A DNA stretch of 64,000 nt from Arcuatula senhousia (GCA_963971305.1 OZ020308.1:23155275-23219274); one strand, 5' to 3'. Positions 43,095 through 55,139 are shown, counted from the stretch's first letter. Notes: generated by a model from the sequence alone, not told the origin. Made by a program: numbers and translations.

Positions 43095-44355
43095 ATGAAA
43101 TGAATATCATTTATTTTTCATATGCAACATTTTTTATTTATTTTTTATTTTCCCAATCATATCATAGTAGTAAAGATTTTTTCATCCTGACAATTTAGTT
43201 TGGATAAAATTTTAATATTATAAATAAAGAATTTAGCTAAAGGTATTTTGAAGCATCTTCAAAAGTCATTTTGGACCTTCAATTAAAATATTCCTTGCAT
43301 ATAATTATGTAATTGGTCTAAAAATGTAATTTGCATACCTTTCAAGTTCCTTGTAATCATTTGGTAATTTCCATTAGACGATTTGGGATTTTGAAAACTT
43401 CCTTCAATATCATAATTTTCTCTATTTGAATAAGATCTGACTCATATATAACAAGATTTTTGAAATTCTGGATACAATCTCCACATTGGAAGATTTATAT
43501 ATTCCCCCCCCTCATTTACATCCAGATAGGAAACATAATCCTTTACTTTTAGTGACAAGGCAAAAATTACAGAATTTGCAAATATTTGAAACGGTGCTTC
43601 AGAGAGAGGAGGAAAAAAGATGGTTCTCCTGCCAATTGTTCTTTCTAATATGAAATTTAGAGAATCTTTACATACATGTTTTTGACATAGAACTAACATA
43701 AGCAAGACAAATACATACAAAAGACCCCCCCTTAAAAAAAACCCAACAAAAATCAGCATGGGTTGTGTTTAGCCATGTCCCATAAATATGAACTTCATTT
43801 GATGCTTCTAACAATTAACTAGCTGGGGTTATTTTCTAATAAGGACCTTTTGATATTTTTATGGTTTGGAAGACCATTGTCATAATTTCTAGAATAAACC
43901 AATTCAAAAAAATCAAAAAAAGAGCATTGAGCTACAAAACCAAAGCTTTTAGGGCCCAAATGGTGAGGGTATATTAATGATTTTAATTCCATCTACAAAT
44001 TAAAGCTCTGCTTGTCCCATGATTACAAGATGTAATAGTACAAAGTAATTATGTTTTTAATCATTAACTGTGCAGTATTACTGGGGATTTACTGATCTGA
44101 GAATGAGATAGCTTAATGCAGATTTCATGTTTTAATGGTAATGTATTACATCTAGATTACAGTAACGAAAGCTCTCTCAATTCCCGGATGTTATGTTTTA
44201 AGTTTTTTGTGACATTTTACAAAATATTCCCATGTTCCATTATTGATATTCAGATTTCTGATAAAACTTGCTTTTAGGCTTGTATAAATGTGACAATGAA
44301 GGAAAAGGTATTCAGACACAGAAATGAAGAAAACCAAGTCAGACCTCCTCCAGTC
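43095..44355 (+). other. Intron; no accepted gene
   Basis: AT-rich. The minus frame 43442-43759 (105 residues) has no family signal and spans C-rich and A-rich runs at 43504 and 43735. Confidence 0.35.
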
Positions 44356-44359
44356 TAAA

Positions 44360-44515
44360 AGATGACATACATGTTTAATGCTAGGCGTCTGTCACACTTT
44401 TTCGTAACAGATGTCCCAGCTACTATTATTTGTATGCTTTCAATATTTGCTGTGCAGCTTCAGGTAGGGGTTCATATGGTCTGTCCCCTTTCAAATTCCT
44501 GTTTAACAAGACAAT
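44360..44515 (+). repeat. Family E repeat, copy 6 (diverged)
   Basis: CTTTTTCGTAACAGATGTCC, CAGCTACTATTATTTGTATG and a CCTGTTTAACAAG end follow the family order loosely. Confidence 0.45.
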
Positions 44516-44574
44516 TTAGATTTTTTTATGCTCTGCAGGGGCCGTGAAGTTCCTTTCTTGTATTCCTTGTAATC

Positions 44575-44800
44575 CATAATGTTGCAGTATACATATTTGT
44601 CTCTGGAAATATAGCTTCAGTAATTTCAAAGTGTTTGAAAAAATGAGAAAAAAAAGTATTGAACAGATGTTTAAGTGATGAAATCCTTGGTATGTTGCAG
44701 TATACATATTTCGAACTTAAAATAAATTGTCTCTGGAAATATTACTTCAGTTAATTCAAAGTGTTTGAAAAAAATGAGAACAAAAAAAAAGTTAGTTAGT
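44575..44800 (+). repeat. Two-unit tandem duplication, period about 118
   Basis: GTTGCAGTATACATATTT, GTCTCTGGAAATATAGCTTC and CAAAGTGTTTGAAAAAATGA at 44580-44645 recur in order at 44695-44780, with a 17-base insertion in the second unit. Confidence 0.7.
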
Positions 44801-44894
44801 GATGAAAGAAAAAGCATTTCACTGAATGCATGCACATGTATAAATTTGATGAAAATCCATGGAAGATCTTATGTCTTTCTGTGTATAAGTTGTT

Positions 44895-45090
44895 CTGGAA
44901 GAAGCAGAGAGGTACAAAATGGGCATTCCAATGTCAGAAGTCTGAAAGGGCAAAGAGGAAATAAGTAAACACAACGAAAAAATCATAAAGAAACAAACAG
45001 CATAAAAAGTACAAAATGAACTTAATAGCAATCAAGAATGGTAACTCAAGTGGTAACGAGAGTGAACTAGTGGATGCTGCGGAAGAACAT
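44895..45090 (+). repeat. Family J repeat, copy 2
   Basis: GCAGAGAGGTACAAAATGGG, GTCAGAAGTCTGAAAGGGCA, AAGAAACAAACAGCATAAAA and GGTAACGAGAGTGAACTAG match the minus strand of 36995-37210. Confidence 0.7.
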
Positions 45091-45164
45091 GAGAACCTAC
45101 TATTTCACATTCTCATCCGTACAATTTGATTTAGCTAAATATGTGCATAAGGACACAGTGTAAC

Positions 45165-45265
45165 ACTGTGATTAAAGCTTTTGTGATTTTTTAAATTGCC
45201 GTTTCTTTAATGTTGGTTTTGTCCCGTACACTTACTCCACATCTCTTTATCGTCTATTTTGTAGA
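45165..45265 (-). repeat. Family B repeat, inverted copy
   Basis: TTTTGTGATTTTTTAAATTG, GTCCCGTACACTTACTCCAC and ATCTCTTTATCGTC are the inverse of 5140-5215 and 55230-55300. Family J and B copies sit side by side here. Confidence 0.6.
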
Positions 45266-45269
45266 AGTC

Positions 45270-45805
45270 GGAACATTTATTTTATGGTACAGTTTAAATG
45301 GATCAAAATGTATTTCTTTAGATACAATAAGTATTCAATTTATATATGTCATTGTCTCAACCATCATTTCTGTATATTTTCTCTTGGGTGATTGACTTAG
45401 CAGAAGTTTCAAATAAAACCAAGTTTGTTTGACCTTGTTTATATAGTCTTCTGAGAGATTGACTTTTAGATTTAACTTGTTAAATTGATTGTCAAAAAGT
45501 CAAGCACTTGTTTTGTTCCGTGAAATTTCCAACTAATTCTATTTAATTGTTTTTTGTCGTCCTTTCGTTTCACACTTTACGATTTTCCAAGCAAATACAA
45601 TTTCCGAAGATGAAGTTAAAATTGAATTTGTCACCATCGTTTATTCAATAAGAGACCACGTAATGAAGAGGAAAATGGTAGTTCCTGCATTGTTAAATCT
45701 TGCAATCAATTGCTGCGTGAACGACAAGAGTTGTTATCAACGTTCGTCATTTCCAAATAAAATATCCCCTGTTAATATCCTGTATTTTATGAGAAAGATC
45801 ACCCA
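45270..45805 (+). other. Intron; no gene seen
   Basis: The 45210-45395 frame begins inside family B and has no signature. 45600-45780 is repeat-free and slightly CpG-richer (CACCATCGTTTATTC, GACCACGTAATGAAG). Confidence 0.35.
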
Positions 45806-45808
45806 GAT

Positions 45809-45962
45809 TTGAGTTTTATTTGTTCATAACTCAAATGTTAATGAAAATAATACTTCAATTTTGTTTCAAGGCATTTTTGTCACCTATTTGAGTTTTTTAT
45901 TTGTTCATAACCTGAATGTTAATGAAAATGTTAACATCAATTTTGTTTTTAGGCATTGTCAA
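45809..45962 (+). repeat. Two-unit tandem duplication, period about 82
   Basis: TTTGAGTTTTATTTGTTCAT, AACTCAAATGTTAATGAAAA, CAATTTTGTTTCAAGGCATT recur at 45888-45958 with small changes. Confidence 0.75.
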
Positions 45963-45989
45963 TGCATGTTTTAGTTTTTATAATATATA

Positions 45990-46822
45990 CTGAACAAAAA
46001 AAGTTACGCATATATTTTATTTATTTTCCACTACATTAGAAATAGTTTACCATTTATCAAAGAATTATCGCAACCAAATTTATGGTATCATTTACAAAAC
46101 AGAACAATAAGCATGTGTAAGATGGTTAAGTTTTTTTTCAATTTTAAGCAATAACAGCAACAAGTTCAGCATCACAAATTGCATATTCTTTGTATCAAGG
46201 GTAATGTCCGTTATTTTATGATTTCATCTGACGCTTGATATCAGATTAGAGTAAGGGTTCATTACACTGCTAATGGTTCCAATAGGCCTACTTTACAATT
46301 TTTGAAAAGCTCATGCTTATAGGCGCATGCATGTTACTTATTGTAGGAGGCCTTTCTGGTTGTTGTAATCAGGTACTAGCCATTTCATGGCAGCAAATGA
46401 ATTTTAAAAAATTATCGGAATCTTTACTTCAGACATTGCTTTGTTGCGTGAAGTACCACTGATTCTGGTTGCTTTGTTTTTAAAGCAAAATGTTAACAAC
46501 ACAATTGTGCTCATGATTATGCCGTGGTTGCATTTTGTGCACTCACCTTCAAACAAAACTAACATTTGGGCGTGTAACCTGATTAGTGAGGCAATCCATA
46601 ACCAAAGTTTTATTGAAATCTGAACAGCATTAGTAGAGACAGCTGGTGAAATGCACTTTTTGTAATCGCGGTTACTGAAGCCTATTGTATAGTCAAATGA
46701 AATTAAAAAATATCATTTTAATATACAGGTGCATGTAACTGTACTTATACTTTCGATTACATTAGATTTCATTTACAATTTAAAAAATAAAAACCAAAAT
46801 TATGCGATTCTTTTTTGTTCAG
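45990..46822. mobile_element. TA-flanked TIR element, CTGAACAAAAAAAG ends
   Basis: CTGAACAAAAAAAGTTACGC (45990) and GCGATTCTTTTTTGTTCAG (ending 46822) are imperfect inverses with TA on both sides (45988-45989, 46823-46824). The 833-base length and TA duplication suit a deleted Tc1/mariner-type element. An internal plus frame (46441-46623) shows no catalytic DDE signature, so no transposase is claimed. Confidence 0.75.
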
Positions 46823-46824
46823 TA

Positions 46825-47700
46825 TAGTTATGTTTTAGCTGTTTTTTTCTTGACTGACATTTTTCTAGCTGAATTTGTTAGTAAAGCAATTATCATTTTG
46901 AAAAAAAAAATCATGATCAGATCATCTATGTAATTGTCTTTTGGGGTTTTATCTTTTGGGTTTATATTGAAGTCTCAGCTTTGTACTTAACATAGATTTT
47001 TCTTAAATTTAAGAAGTTCTCAAATTTTGCTTAATATATTTGTCTTTGCAGTACATGTACTTGTATTTTTAATTTTACAATCATAAAAATTCCAAAATAA
47101 TAAAGATAAAAGTTCTGACTAATTTTCTTCTGCTTATTAGTTTTAAAATCTAAATTTATTGCTTCCAGCTAAATAGAACTTCGCTTATACTTTTGATTCT
47201 TGTTTAAATTATTATCTAGCTTATTAACCTTTTTGAATCCTTCTTTTATTATATGGTACATAGAGCTCAGCTAATGAATGATCTCCCCTGAGTTAAATTC
47301 CAAATGAGTTGTCTCTCTTGGGAGCTTTAATAGGAAATGACAGTCTGTGACAGTTTATCTGTGGATTACTGGGAGTCTATTGTTTATTGTGATTAAGAAG
47401 CACAATTTTTATAGGTCTGTTAATGAGTTTTGATCTCTTGAGAGCAGTACATAGGTTTGAAAGTTGAGAAAGAAAAGAGAAATTATTTAGTCTATATTGT
47501 CTCTTTGTGCATTTGGGCTTAATATTAGTTTAGAGATGAGATATCTTGATCAATAAGACTATATACTGTAACTTTTCAGTTTTGTCTCTCATTAATGCAT
47601 TTGGATTTTGTAGGAAAAAAAATGTTGTGTCTATGGCAAAAAGATGTTACTCATTGCTTTATCACCAATAGCAGCCAGATAATATTAGCTTTAATTTAGT
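46825..47700 (+). other. Intron; no gene seen
   Basis: AT-rich DNA without recognisable repeat. Confidence 0.35.
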
Positions 47701-47704
47701 GTAC

Positions 47705-48350
47705 CACTCAGGGGCAGGTCTGTGAAAAGGGGGGGGGGGGCGTAATTGCTAAAAATGTAAGATTTTGATGAAAATTTTAAGTTGCTTGGTCAATTTTATA
47801 CAGAAAAAAAAATTCTCAATTAAAGGGGACTTACTTCCCCTCCACCCCCTCTGAATCCACCACTGCCACTGTCAGGGATGGATCCAGGATTTTAGTTTAG
47901 GAGGGGCTTTATGTTTTGCTGTTGTTTTGCCAATCAAACCGATGTGAAGATTTTTTAGTGTTTTTTTGTGAGGATTTGTGGAAAAAACTTTTTTTGGGGG
48001 GTCATATTACGGGGGCCAGGGCATACACCTTGCACCCCTTTCTTTGGATCTGTGTCTGACTGTTACCATCTCTTTGTAAACAATGTTGTATACCGGTACA
48101 TGTACATATCTATGGGCTACAGTCTGTTTGACTTTCTGTCTGATTGTCACTCTGTCTTCACAAAAGCAGGGCTGTCAAGTTTTAGTGAGCCCTTTGCGTG
48201 AGATTTCTTAAAAAATCAAAAGGTCAAAGGAAAAAAATTAAAATATCAAAGAAATTTGCTGCCAAATTGGGGACCAGCTGCGTGGGGTTGCACGAGAATT
48301 GACATGTCTGTAAAAGATACATGCTCAGATATAAATTCAAACTGGGTAAC
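47705..48350 (+). repeat. G-rich dispersed repeat fragments
   Basis: A run of about twelve G (47730-47741) lies in CAGGTCTGTGAAAAGG…CGTAATTGC. It is followed by GGATGGATCCAGGATTTTAG, GGGGGGTCATATTACGG, then GGGCCAGGG. Such GATCCAGGATTT…GGGGGC strings look like repeat ends with polymorphic G tracts. A GC-richer piece near 48270-48300 (GGACCAGCTGCGTGGGG) is unassigned. The open frame 47968-48201 is a by-product. Confidence 0.45.
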
Positions 48351-48354
48351 ACAC

Positions 48355-49260
48355 GTGAGGTAAGAAGTCTATATTAGTTGTTAAGGGTATATGCAAGATT
48401 CTTGAATCACTCAAAGTCAAGTCACATTTCTGAAAAAAAGGACCGATTAAACAAGAAAAAGCAATGCTAAATGATCCCTGCTTTGTTTATTTTCATTTTT
48501 GTCCTAATACACGACTGTTAGTAATGAAATATTATATAACTTAAGCAATATAATTATTGTTTTTTCAACTATGATACTAAAATTTCAATTATGTAATTGG
48601 GTTCAGATTATTATATTGACCTGTTAATGACCTTGGCTGTGATCTTGCTAATTGCATTGTTTATTTTATATCCCCAGTGGTAATGATGTTTGAGTTCCAT
48701 TATTGGTTCTAGGCTTCTATATTATATTCTCTCTTTGTGGGTGGATAGTGGCTGACTGCTGTAATAACTTAGATAAAGGGCTTTAGTTATATTGCTTTTG
48801 TTAGTCAATGTTTGTTCATGATGATTGTGCTATATGTCTGTAGGGTTTACAACATTATATTGTTACGGCTTGATAATAATTGATAAGCCGAGAAATGACA
48901 TTGCTAAATACTTTTTTGTCACCTGTGTTTTGCAGTATAACATATAGGGGTTTGCTGTTGCATTGAGGTCCTAACATTGTTACAAAAAGAATAACAACAA
49001 ATGACTTGAGTATGTTATTTTTGTAGGGGGAAGGTTGGCTTCAAAAATTAGCCATACTTTAACCATGCACATTTTATATTTGCATGTCTTAAGCCATGAA
49101 TCTATATCAAAGCTTGTTTGTATTGGCTGTCTTAATTTTAGGTATTCTATATCCAGGAGGGGGTCTAATCTTTTAGAATGGGTTTTGAATTTTATGCATT
49201 ATACATGTATCACATTATGTCACATTGAAGGCTGATGGTTGGTTTCCATTGTGAATTTTA
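48355..49260 (+). other. Intron; no gene seen
   Basis: AT-rich; the frame 49035-49235 lacks splice support and signature. Confidence 0.35.
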
Positions 49261-49264
49261 TGTG

Positions 49265-49400
49265 ATAAGGTTTGTCAGTTACCTGCCCAAGGTCGATGTT
49301 TTCCTCAGGGTACCTTCGGTTTCCTCCACCCTACATGGCTCAGGTGTGTCAATAAAGTGTGTAAAACACCAACACACAGACACACACCATTGTTAATTTT
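49265..49400 (+). repeat. SINE/LINE-tail-like fragment with GGTTTCCTCC
   Basis: CTGCCCAAGGTCGATGTTTT, CCTCAGGGTACCTTCGGTTT, CCTCCACCCTACATGG, then an AC-rich tail (CACCAACACACAGACACACA). The GGTTTCCTCCACC string resembles the conserved region of metazoan retroposon 3' ends (from memory). Confidence 0.5.
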
Positions 49401-49641
49401 TAAATTGTGGCTAGCTGATATACGTAGGTTGTGTCACATTCACATATACCACCTCTTATTAGGTCTTCATGGAACCTCTTGTTTGATTAAATTGTTGGTC
49501 AGATAGAAATTGGCTTTTAGAAGCTTAGAAAAGAAGTTTGTCAGATTTAATTTGTGTCAATTAGTGTTTCCTTTCCAATCACAATTAAGCTCTAGAAAAT
49601 GACATTAACTGAAAGGTTGAAGTCTCAAGGTCCCATGTATT

Positions 49642-49663
49642 TTTGTTGTTGTTGTTGTTGTTT
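49642..49663 (+). repeat. (TTG)n microsatellite
   Basis: Seven TTG units. No motif around it suggests that it is part of a larger element. Confidence 0.8.
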
Positions 49664-49701
49664 GCAGGGTCCAAAACATTTAATCAAAAATTATAAAAAC
49701 T

Positions 49702-49945
49702 AAAATATATCTTAGGCCATGATGAAATAATTCCTAGATTTTCATCCAAATTTCCTGAAAATATGGTCGGGCGTGCTAATTTTATATTTTATCCAATATC
49801 ACAAAATATTGCTGCCATTTTAAAAGAAATTGAACAAAAATTAACATAATTTGTCAAAAAAAAATCATAATAAATTTTTTTAAGGGGGCTGAAAAAATTG
49901 GGGCAGGAGAGGATGAGAATCTAGAATTTTTTATAATGGCCTTAG
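49702..49945 (+). mobile_element. Family K small TIR element, copy 2
   Basis: TTAGGCCATGATGAAATAAT, then TCCTAGATTTTCATCC, at the left; GGATGAGAATCTAGAATT, then TTTTATAATGGCCTTAG, at the right: imperfect inverses of about 36 bases. It shares its core with 26312-26538 in opposite orientation. Non-coding; the large minus frame 49854-50240 enters its right arm. Confidence 0.7.
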
Positions 49946-49949
49946 GTTT

Positions 49950-50435
49950 TTTTATATTGCTCTCATCAGAAACCTGTAAAAATGTTATCTGGAGTTGTAG
50001 ATAGTGTTGATAAACAGGACTAAAACATATAAACCAATAACCTGTCATTTCTTTTGATAGGTCTAAGATCATCATGATCAACATCCCAAACCTTTTTCTG
50101 ATATCTAGGAACTTTCTCAACCAATTAACATAACAAAGTTCTTCTATTATTGATATTTGACAAATAAAACATATCAGTTGGTGCATTTTGTGATACATTG
50201 CATATAAATATAAAAAAAGGCCAATTTTACGGATGTTCAAACATACATGACAGCTTCCATTTGTGATAAGTAAAGTATAAAAATTACCAAATCAGAAGTT
50301 ATCATAATTGCTTCTGATGATTAATTAATGGGTGACTCAGCATTAAGGAGACCCACGTGGTCAGGGAAAAAACCCTGATAAATTAATAAAAAAAAAGGTA
50401 TATTTATTACAAATTCAATCACCAAACCAAGATTT
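49950..50435 (+). other. Intron; one unsupported minus-strand frame
   Basis: The longest open frame of the window (49854-50240, minus, 128 residues) covers much of this stretch. It is rich in Ile/Phe/Lys/Tyr as expected of AT-rich DNA, its last 30 codons are family K repeat, and no family is recognised. Confidence 0.35.
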
Positions 50436-50438
50436 TAT

Positions 50439-51164
50439 TGTCTCGCCTGTGATGCAGACATGACATAGGTGTGACTTTACCGGTGGCAAACAGCAGGGAC
50501 GTTAACTTTTATGTTAAGGTTTTATGAGCACCTCAATCTCTCACGAACTGTAAGTCCTAGGTTGATGAAACTTGGTATGGAGTTTAGCACAGTTGCATCC
50601 CCATCCTTTGACCTTGACCTTGATTTTCCGGTTGAAAGACTTTGACAATTTTCAATACATATAATAGCAATGTTAAGATTTAACGAGCACTTCTATACCT
50701 CAAGAACTATATGTCCTAGGTTGATGAAACTTGGTATGCATATGCCCCAGTGGTTGCTTTGCACATTAGCATCCCCATCTTTTGACCTTGACCTTGATTT
50801 TCAGTTGAATTACTTTGACAATTTTCAATGCATATAATAGCAATTATAAAGTTTTGCGAGCATCTACAAATGTATATCTCAAGAACTTTAAGTCTTAAGG
50901 TTGGTGAAACTTGGTATGCATATGTCCCAGACATAGCTTAGCACAGTTGCATCCCCATCTTTTGACCTTGACCTTGATTTTCCAGTTTAGTGACTTTGAC
51001 AATTTTCAATACATATAATAGCAATGTTAAAGTTTTGCGAGCACATCTCTATCTCAAGAACTGTTAGTCTTAGGTTGATGAAACTTGGTATGCATAAGCC
51101 CAATAGTAGCTTTGATTGTGTTTTCGGAATAACAAGGTATTAGAATGGTGCCAGCAGGCGAGAC
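50439..51164. mobile_element. Family I element with four tandem units
   Basis: TGTCTCGCCTG at the left and CAGGCGAGACA at the right are exact inverses (11 bases). Inside are four units starting near 50560, 50720, 50900 and 51074 at GTTGATGAAACTTGGTATG (periods 159-180), each with CATCCCCATCTTTTGACCTT, then GACCTTGATTTTC, and a TTTGACAATTTTCAATACAT motif. The complete layout (inverted ends plus tandem interior) parallels families D and G. No coding capacity: the 50716-50934 frame is a by-product of the units. Confidence 0.8.
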
Positions 51165-51460
51165 ATACTTAAGTGTTAACTCTTGTGTATATTATCCATG
51201 ACTTTTTAAATACTGAAAAATACTGATTTTGACAGTTTAAGAAAGGCCAAATAAAATAAATATAATTTGCTATCAACAAAAACTGTTGGATACAAAAAAA
51301 AAATTTGAAATAATTATTATTAAACAAAGACAATATAACCATAGTGTCACCACCTTCAAGTTAAAAGTTTTGTTTGCACTTACAGTTGTATTTAGCTAGA
51401 TGTTGCATTTATTTGGACAATTTCCAATTTTTTAATTGTCATTCTATATTGCAAGTATAG
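51165..51460 (+). other. Intron spacer; nothing seen
   Basis: AT-rich DNA between family I and family D elements. Confidence 0.35.
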
Positions 51461-52711
51461 CTTTTTATACGACCGCAAAAATTTGTGGTCGTATAATGTT
51501 ATGGCGATGTCGTCGTCTGCGTCTGTGTCTGCGTCGTCTGGGGACATTTGGTTTCCGTGCGATAACTTGAGTATATATTGACCGATTGTTATGAAATTTT
51601 TATATGATGTTTCTATTCACTAAAGGAAGGTTGGTATTGCATTTGGGGTTTCTGGCCCCTACGGTTTTAGAAAAAAGGGCCAAAAGGGGCTAAAATGGTT
51701 GTTGTGACAAAACTTCTGTAGAATGTTTATTTTTTATCTGATTTTGATCATTCTTTTTTCATTTAATTCCTCATTAAATTCTGTCAACTAAATGTGTCAT
51801 TGGTTTTAATATATATTCCACCGTAACATTGCTATAGGGGATCAAAAAGGGGCCACACCCAAAAATTCAACTTTTTTATTTGTGGTCCAATTTTGAAAAT
51901 CTTTTTTTCATTGGAATCCTTGTGAAAATCCCTGCCTGCGTTTTTCAATCAGATTTGCAATATCTCTAACCATTTTTGAGAAATTAGGGGTCAAAGGGGC
52001 AGAAATCGCCATTTTTATTTTAAGTTTGTCCATGTAAATAATTTAAGCTGTAATGGACCAGACAATTGTTGTGAAGTTTAAATATGAAGGTTTTATCCAC
52101 TGAAGGAAGGTTGGTACTGTATTTGGGGTTTGATGCCCCTACCATTTTAGAAAAAAAAGGACCAAAAGGGGCTAAAATGGGTGCATTGACAAAACTTGTA
52201 AAAATTTTATTATTCATTCAATTTTGAAAATTCTTTTTTTGTTGAATTGCTCATTGAATTCTGTCAACTTAATGTGTCAATGGTTTTGAAATATATTGCA
52301 GCTTTACATTGCTACAGGGGGCCATAGACATGCCACGCCCTTAAGATCAACTTTTTATTTTTGGTCTGATTTTCAAACTTTTTTTTCATTTGAATCCTTG
52401 TGAAAATCCCTGTCCATATTTTTAATCAGATTTGCAATAATTCTTACTGTTTTTATTTTTTTAAATAGGGTTCCAAAAGGACCAAATATGTCTTTTAATA
52501 TAAAACTTTTCTATAAGACGTTGATGTGAATATATATATGTGTCAAATATGCATTTTAAAGTCAACCACAGGGTGCATGTGTCAAAAATCTTTATAAGTC
52601 CACCATGGACTGCATGTGACCAAAGTGATAGACTATCCATATTGGGCCTCCAACGTACAGGGGTCAACATGTTGCGGTCGTATCATGCTGCGCTCGGCGT
52701 AGCTTTTTATT
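51461..52711 (+). mobile_element. Family D element, copy 2
   Basis: Start CTTTTTATACGACCGCAAAA, GTC-rich tract (GTCGTCGTCTGCGTCTG), two large units of about 480-500 bases (each with GAAGGTTGGTA, TGGGGTTT, AAAGGGGCTAAAATGG, TTGAATTCTGTCAACT-type motifs and ATCCTTGTGAAAATCCCTG), end TGTTGCGGTCGTATCATGCT, then GCGCTCGGCG. AGCTTTTTAT stands at both outer borders (51459, 52702). Ends match copy 1 at 9724-11093, but the internal units differ, so interiors evolve separately from ends. Confidence 0.75.
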
Positions 52712-53460
52712 TTTTTCTTCTGTGATTTCTTTCAGTTAGTATGGTATCCAGGATACTGACCTAGTTTGATTTCATCAATGGCGTTGTAATATGTCCTTCC
52801 CATTCCTGCTGTAGGAATTTATAACTCATTAATTTGTTTTAACTTGTTTCATTCTTACATAGAGAACCAATTAGCACAGGTGAAAAGAAAAGAAAAAAAA
52901 TTACCGCTTCTCGGAGAACATAAATACCGAGGTTGAACTCTATCTCTTTCGTTCTCTTTCAATCCTTAAGCAATCTAGTGACAGAAAAGAAATTTTAATG
53001 CATAATAAATTTCATTCTTGATGTCAAAATTTTAAAGAATCGATACTAATTTCTGGATCGCAATAAAATAATTGGATTGGAACATGATGACTGTTTCCTG
53101 ATGTTTTACTAATTGTGTTAGTAATAGCTATTATGTAATTACTTTTGGAAAGCACACTCAGTACATTTGCCATGCAAATCTGCAAGAGTTTGAATGAAAT
53201 CTATTCCAGATTAATTTTTCAATGCCCAGGCCTTTCCTTACTTCCAAACACCACAGACCATGGCGTAAAAATCTCATTCAAACATAGATTTAGAGGATAA
53301 AAATATTATTTTCTCAACACCTTTGAAACTTGAAATTTTTCAGGATTTATGGCCCTTTGATAATAGTGCTTTCTGGTGCACTGTTGCTGTAAATATATCA
53401 CTGTATAACACAATTTTGCTTTTAAAAATTAACTTTTCATGACTGATAAATTGAAACTTT
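52712..53460 (+). other. Repeat-poor intron segment
   Basis: 52900-53250 lacks recognisable repeats and has mixed composition with TAAT-core motifs (TAATGCATAATAAATTTC, AATAATTGGATTGG). It might be a conserved non-coding element, but conservation cannot be judged from one sequence. Confidence 0.3.
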
Positions 53461-53464
53461 TATC

Positions 53465-53661
53465 AGGCATTCTCTGTAACCACTTACACCTTTTTGGCAC
53501 ACATGGTCATGGATTTTGATGAAACTTTGCACATTTGCTTGGAACAAGGACTTATGAAGAAAAATGGGTCAAAAAGTTGCTTACATGATTTGGTTGCTAT
53601 CATGCTATGGTAACAGGTCACCCTATTTTTTTTCAAGTGTAAGTGGAATCAGAGAATGCCT
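53465..53661. mobile_element. Small TIR element, AGGCATTCTCTG ends
   Basis: AGGCATTCTCTGTAACCACT, then TACAC, at the left and GTGTAAGTGGAATCAGAGAA, then TGCCT, at the right are inverses of about 25 bases with few mismatches. The element is 197 bases, non-coding. Target duplication unclear. Confidence 0.7.
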
Positions 53662-54738
53662 ATTAAATGATATTACCATGTTTTATTTGAAATTGATAGC
53701 AATGAGTATTCCTTTATAGAGTGATTGTTTTTCTTCTCAATCCTTTTATTATTGAAAAAGCTTGATATTAAGATAATTTGAGTGCTAAAAAGTCACATAA
53801 GGACATGTGAAAATGTACTATGAAATCTATGGGCAGTACAATAATTAGGAACTTGTTGTCAGTCTGTTTTGAATATAGTAATGGTGGTTTCATCGAAGGT
53901 TTAAATTGGTTTTATAATAATTTACCATAACAAACTTCTTTCTGCATGCTTGATTCTTTTTATGTTGAAAAGCTTTTAATCGGTTGTGCTATTAATCTCA
54001 AATTTGAACTGCCTTTTACATGTTTAATACTATGATATATTTTGCTACTCTCTAATAGCATCGTTTATTTCATTTCTTTCATGACCCGCCCCGTTTCAAC
54101 TAGGGAGATTCCATTAGCCCCTCAATTACATCAATAGATTGAATATTAACTTTTGCTTGGAGAACAATCGCCTTCCATTACTGAGCTTGGGTGTGAGCGT
54201 AATATCATTCTCTTTTGATTAAAATCAGCCGCAAGATTTGAATTTAATTAAAGATATTCATATGGACGATTCTCAGAATAAGACGATGATAGTGTCATTA
54301 CTTATCATGAGAAAGGACGAATAAGGCTCCACGGTTGTTATTTGTTGTTTGGTTTCCGGGAAACCTTACCTTAGTAGCGGAAAAACTTTTTTTTTTGTAT
54401 GAACCAATTGATTTTTTTGTTAGAAAACTGTAAAATCACTATTTCTCAATGAAAAGGGTTTTTCTTTAATGGATTAGTCGTAAACAAATTATATTGTCCG
54501 TAAGGATATCGTAGAAATGTTATCAAGATGAAAGTTTGAGATGTGTTTAAGAAGTGTTTCGGTTTGGATGATTGAGATTGCTAAAGTTTGGAATCTATCT
54601 GAAAACCAGGAGTAAGTCAAAAACAATTTTTTTTTTCATAGAACAACTATTACAAGTAAAAAATTCTATTCTTTATTTTTTCATTTCAAGTAAATGGTTA
54701 ATTGATCATTTAATTGTTTAGTAGTAGGTTAATTAAAA
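53662..54738 (+). other. Intron; repeat-free, relatively complex segment at 54060-54370
   Basis: 54060-54370 is less AT-rich and contains no repeat family (GACCCGCCCCGTTTCAAC, GGTTTCCGGGAAACC palindrome at 54350). A candidate regulatory element, by composition only. Confidence 0.3.
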
Positions 54739-54739
54739 G

Positions 54740-54960
54740 AAGTACTGTAATGGTTTTTTTTAATTTTTCATTGGGTATCAACTTTCTTGGTTTTCTTAAT
54801 GTCTGTGTTGATTCACGAAATTAGGTCTTCATGGAAGCTGCAAACTTCATAACCACGAATTTCAGAAATCATAAACTGACATTTTTTTTCTGATTCTTTC
54901 AGCAATCCATTAAAATTGATACCCACAAAAAAAAATCCCAAAGAAAACTAAACTCTTGAG
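54740..54960. mobile_element. Family H small TIR element, copy 2 (diverged)
   Basis: TTGGGTATCAACTTTCTTGG, then TTTTC, and CCACGAATTTCAGAAATCAT, then ATTGATACCCACAAAA, repeat the arrangement of 26557-26764. The TACTGT start is kept; the right CAGTA end is lost. Confidence 0.6.
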
Positions 54961-55139
54961 TTTGAGGTCCTTTAAGTCAAGGTATTTGATTATTATGTCA
55001 TAATAGTTTTGAGATAGGCCAGTGAGGTGATTTATTTCATCAGTGCCTCTGATTGCATAGCAGCAATCGGTGACATTTGTCAGTCTCGGTTTCTGTAAAT
55101 GCTGATGTCATGTAGTCCATTACAGCATCACAATATTTT

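Noticed and set aside
43442..43759. 105-codon minus-strand frame
   Set aside because: Crosses C-rich and A-rich runs and has no family resemblance.
46441..46623. Transposase remnant inside the 45990-46822 TIR element
   Set aside because: No helix-turn-helix or DDE/D motif is visible; only the ends and TA duplication support the element.
49854..50240. Longest open frame in the window (128 codons, minus strand)
   Set aside because: Composition is what AT-rich DNA gives, the last part is family K repeat, no family signature and no splice context.
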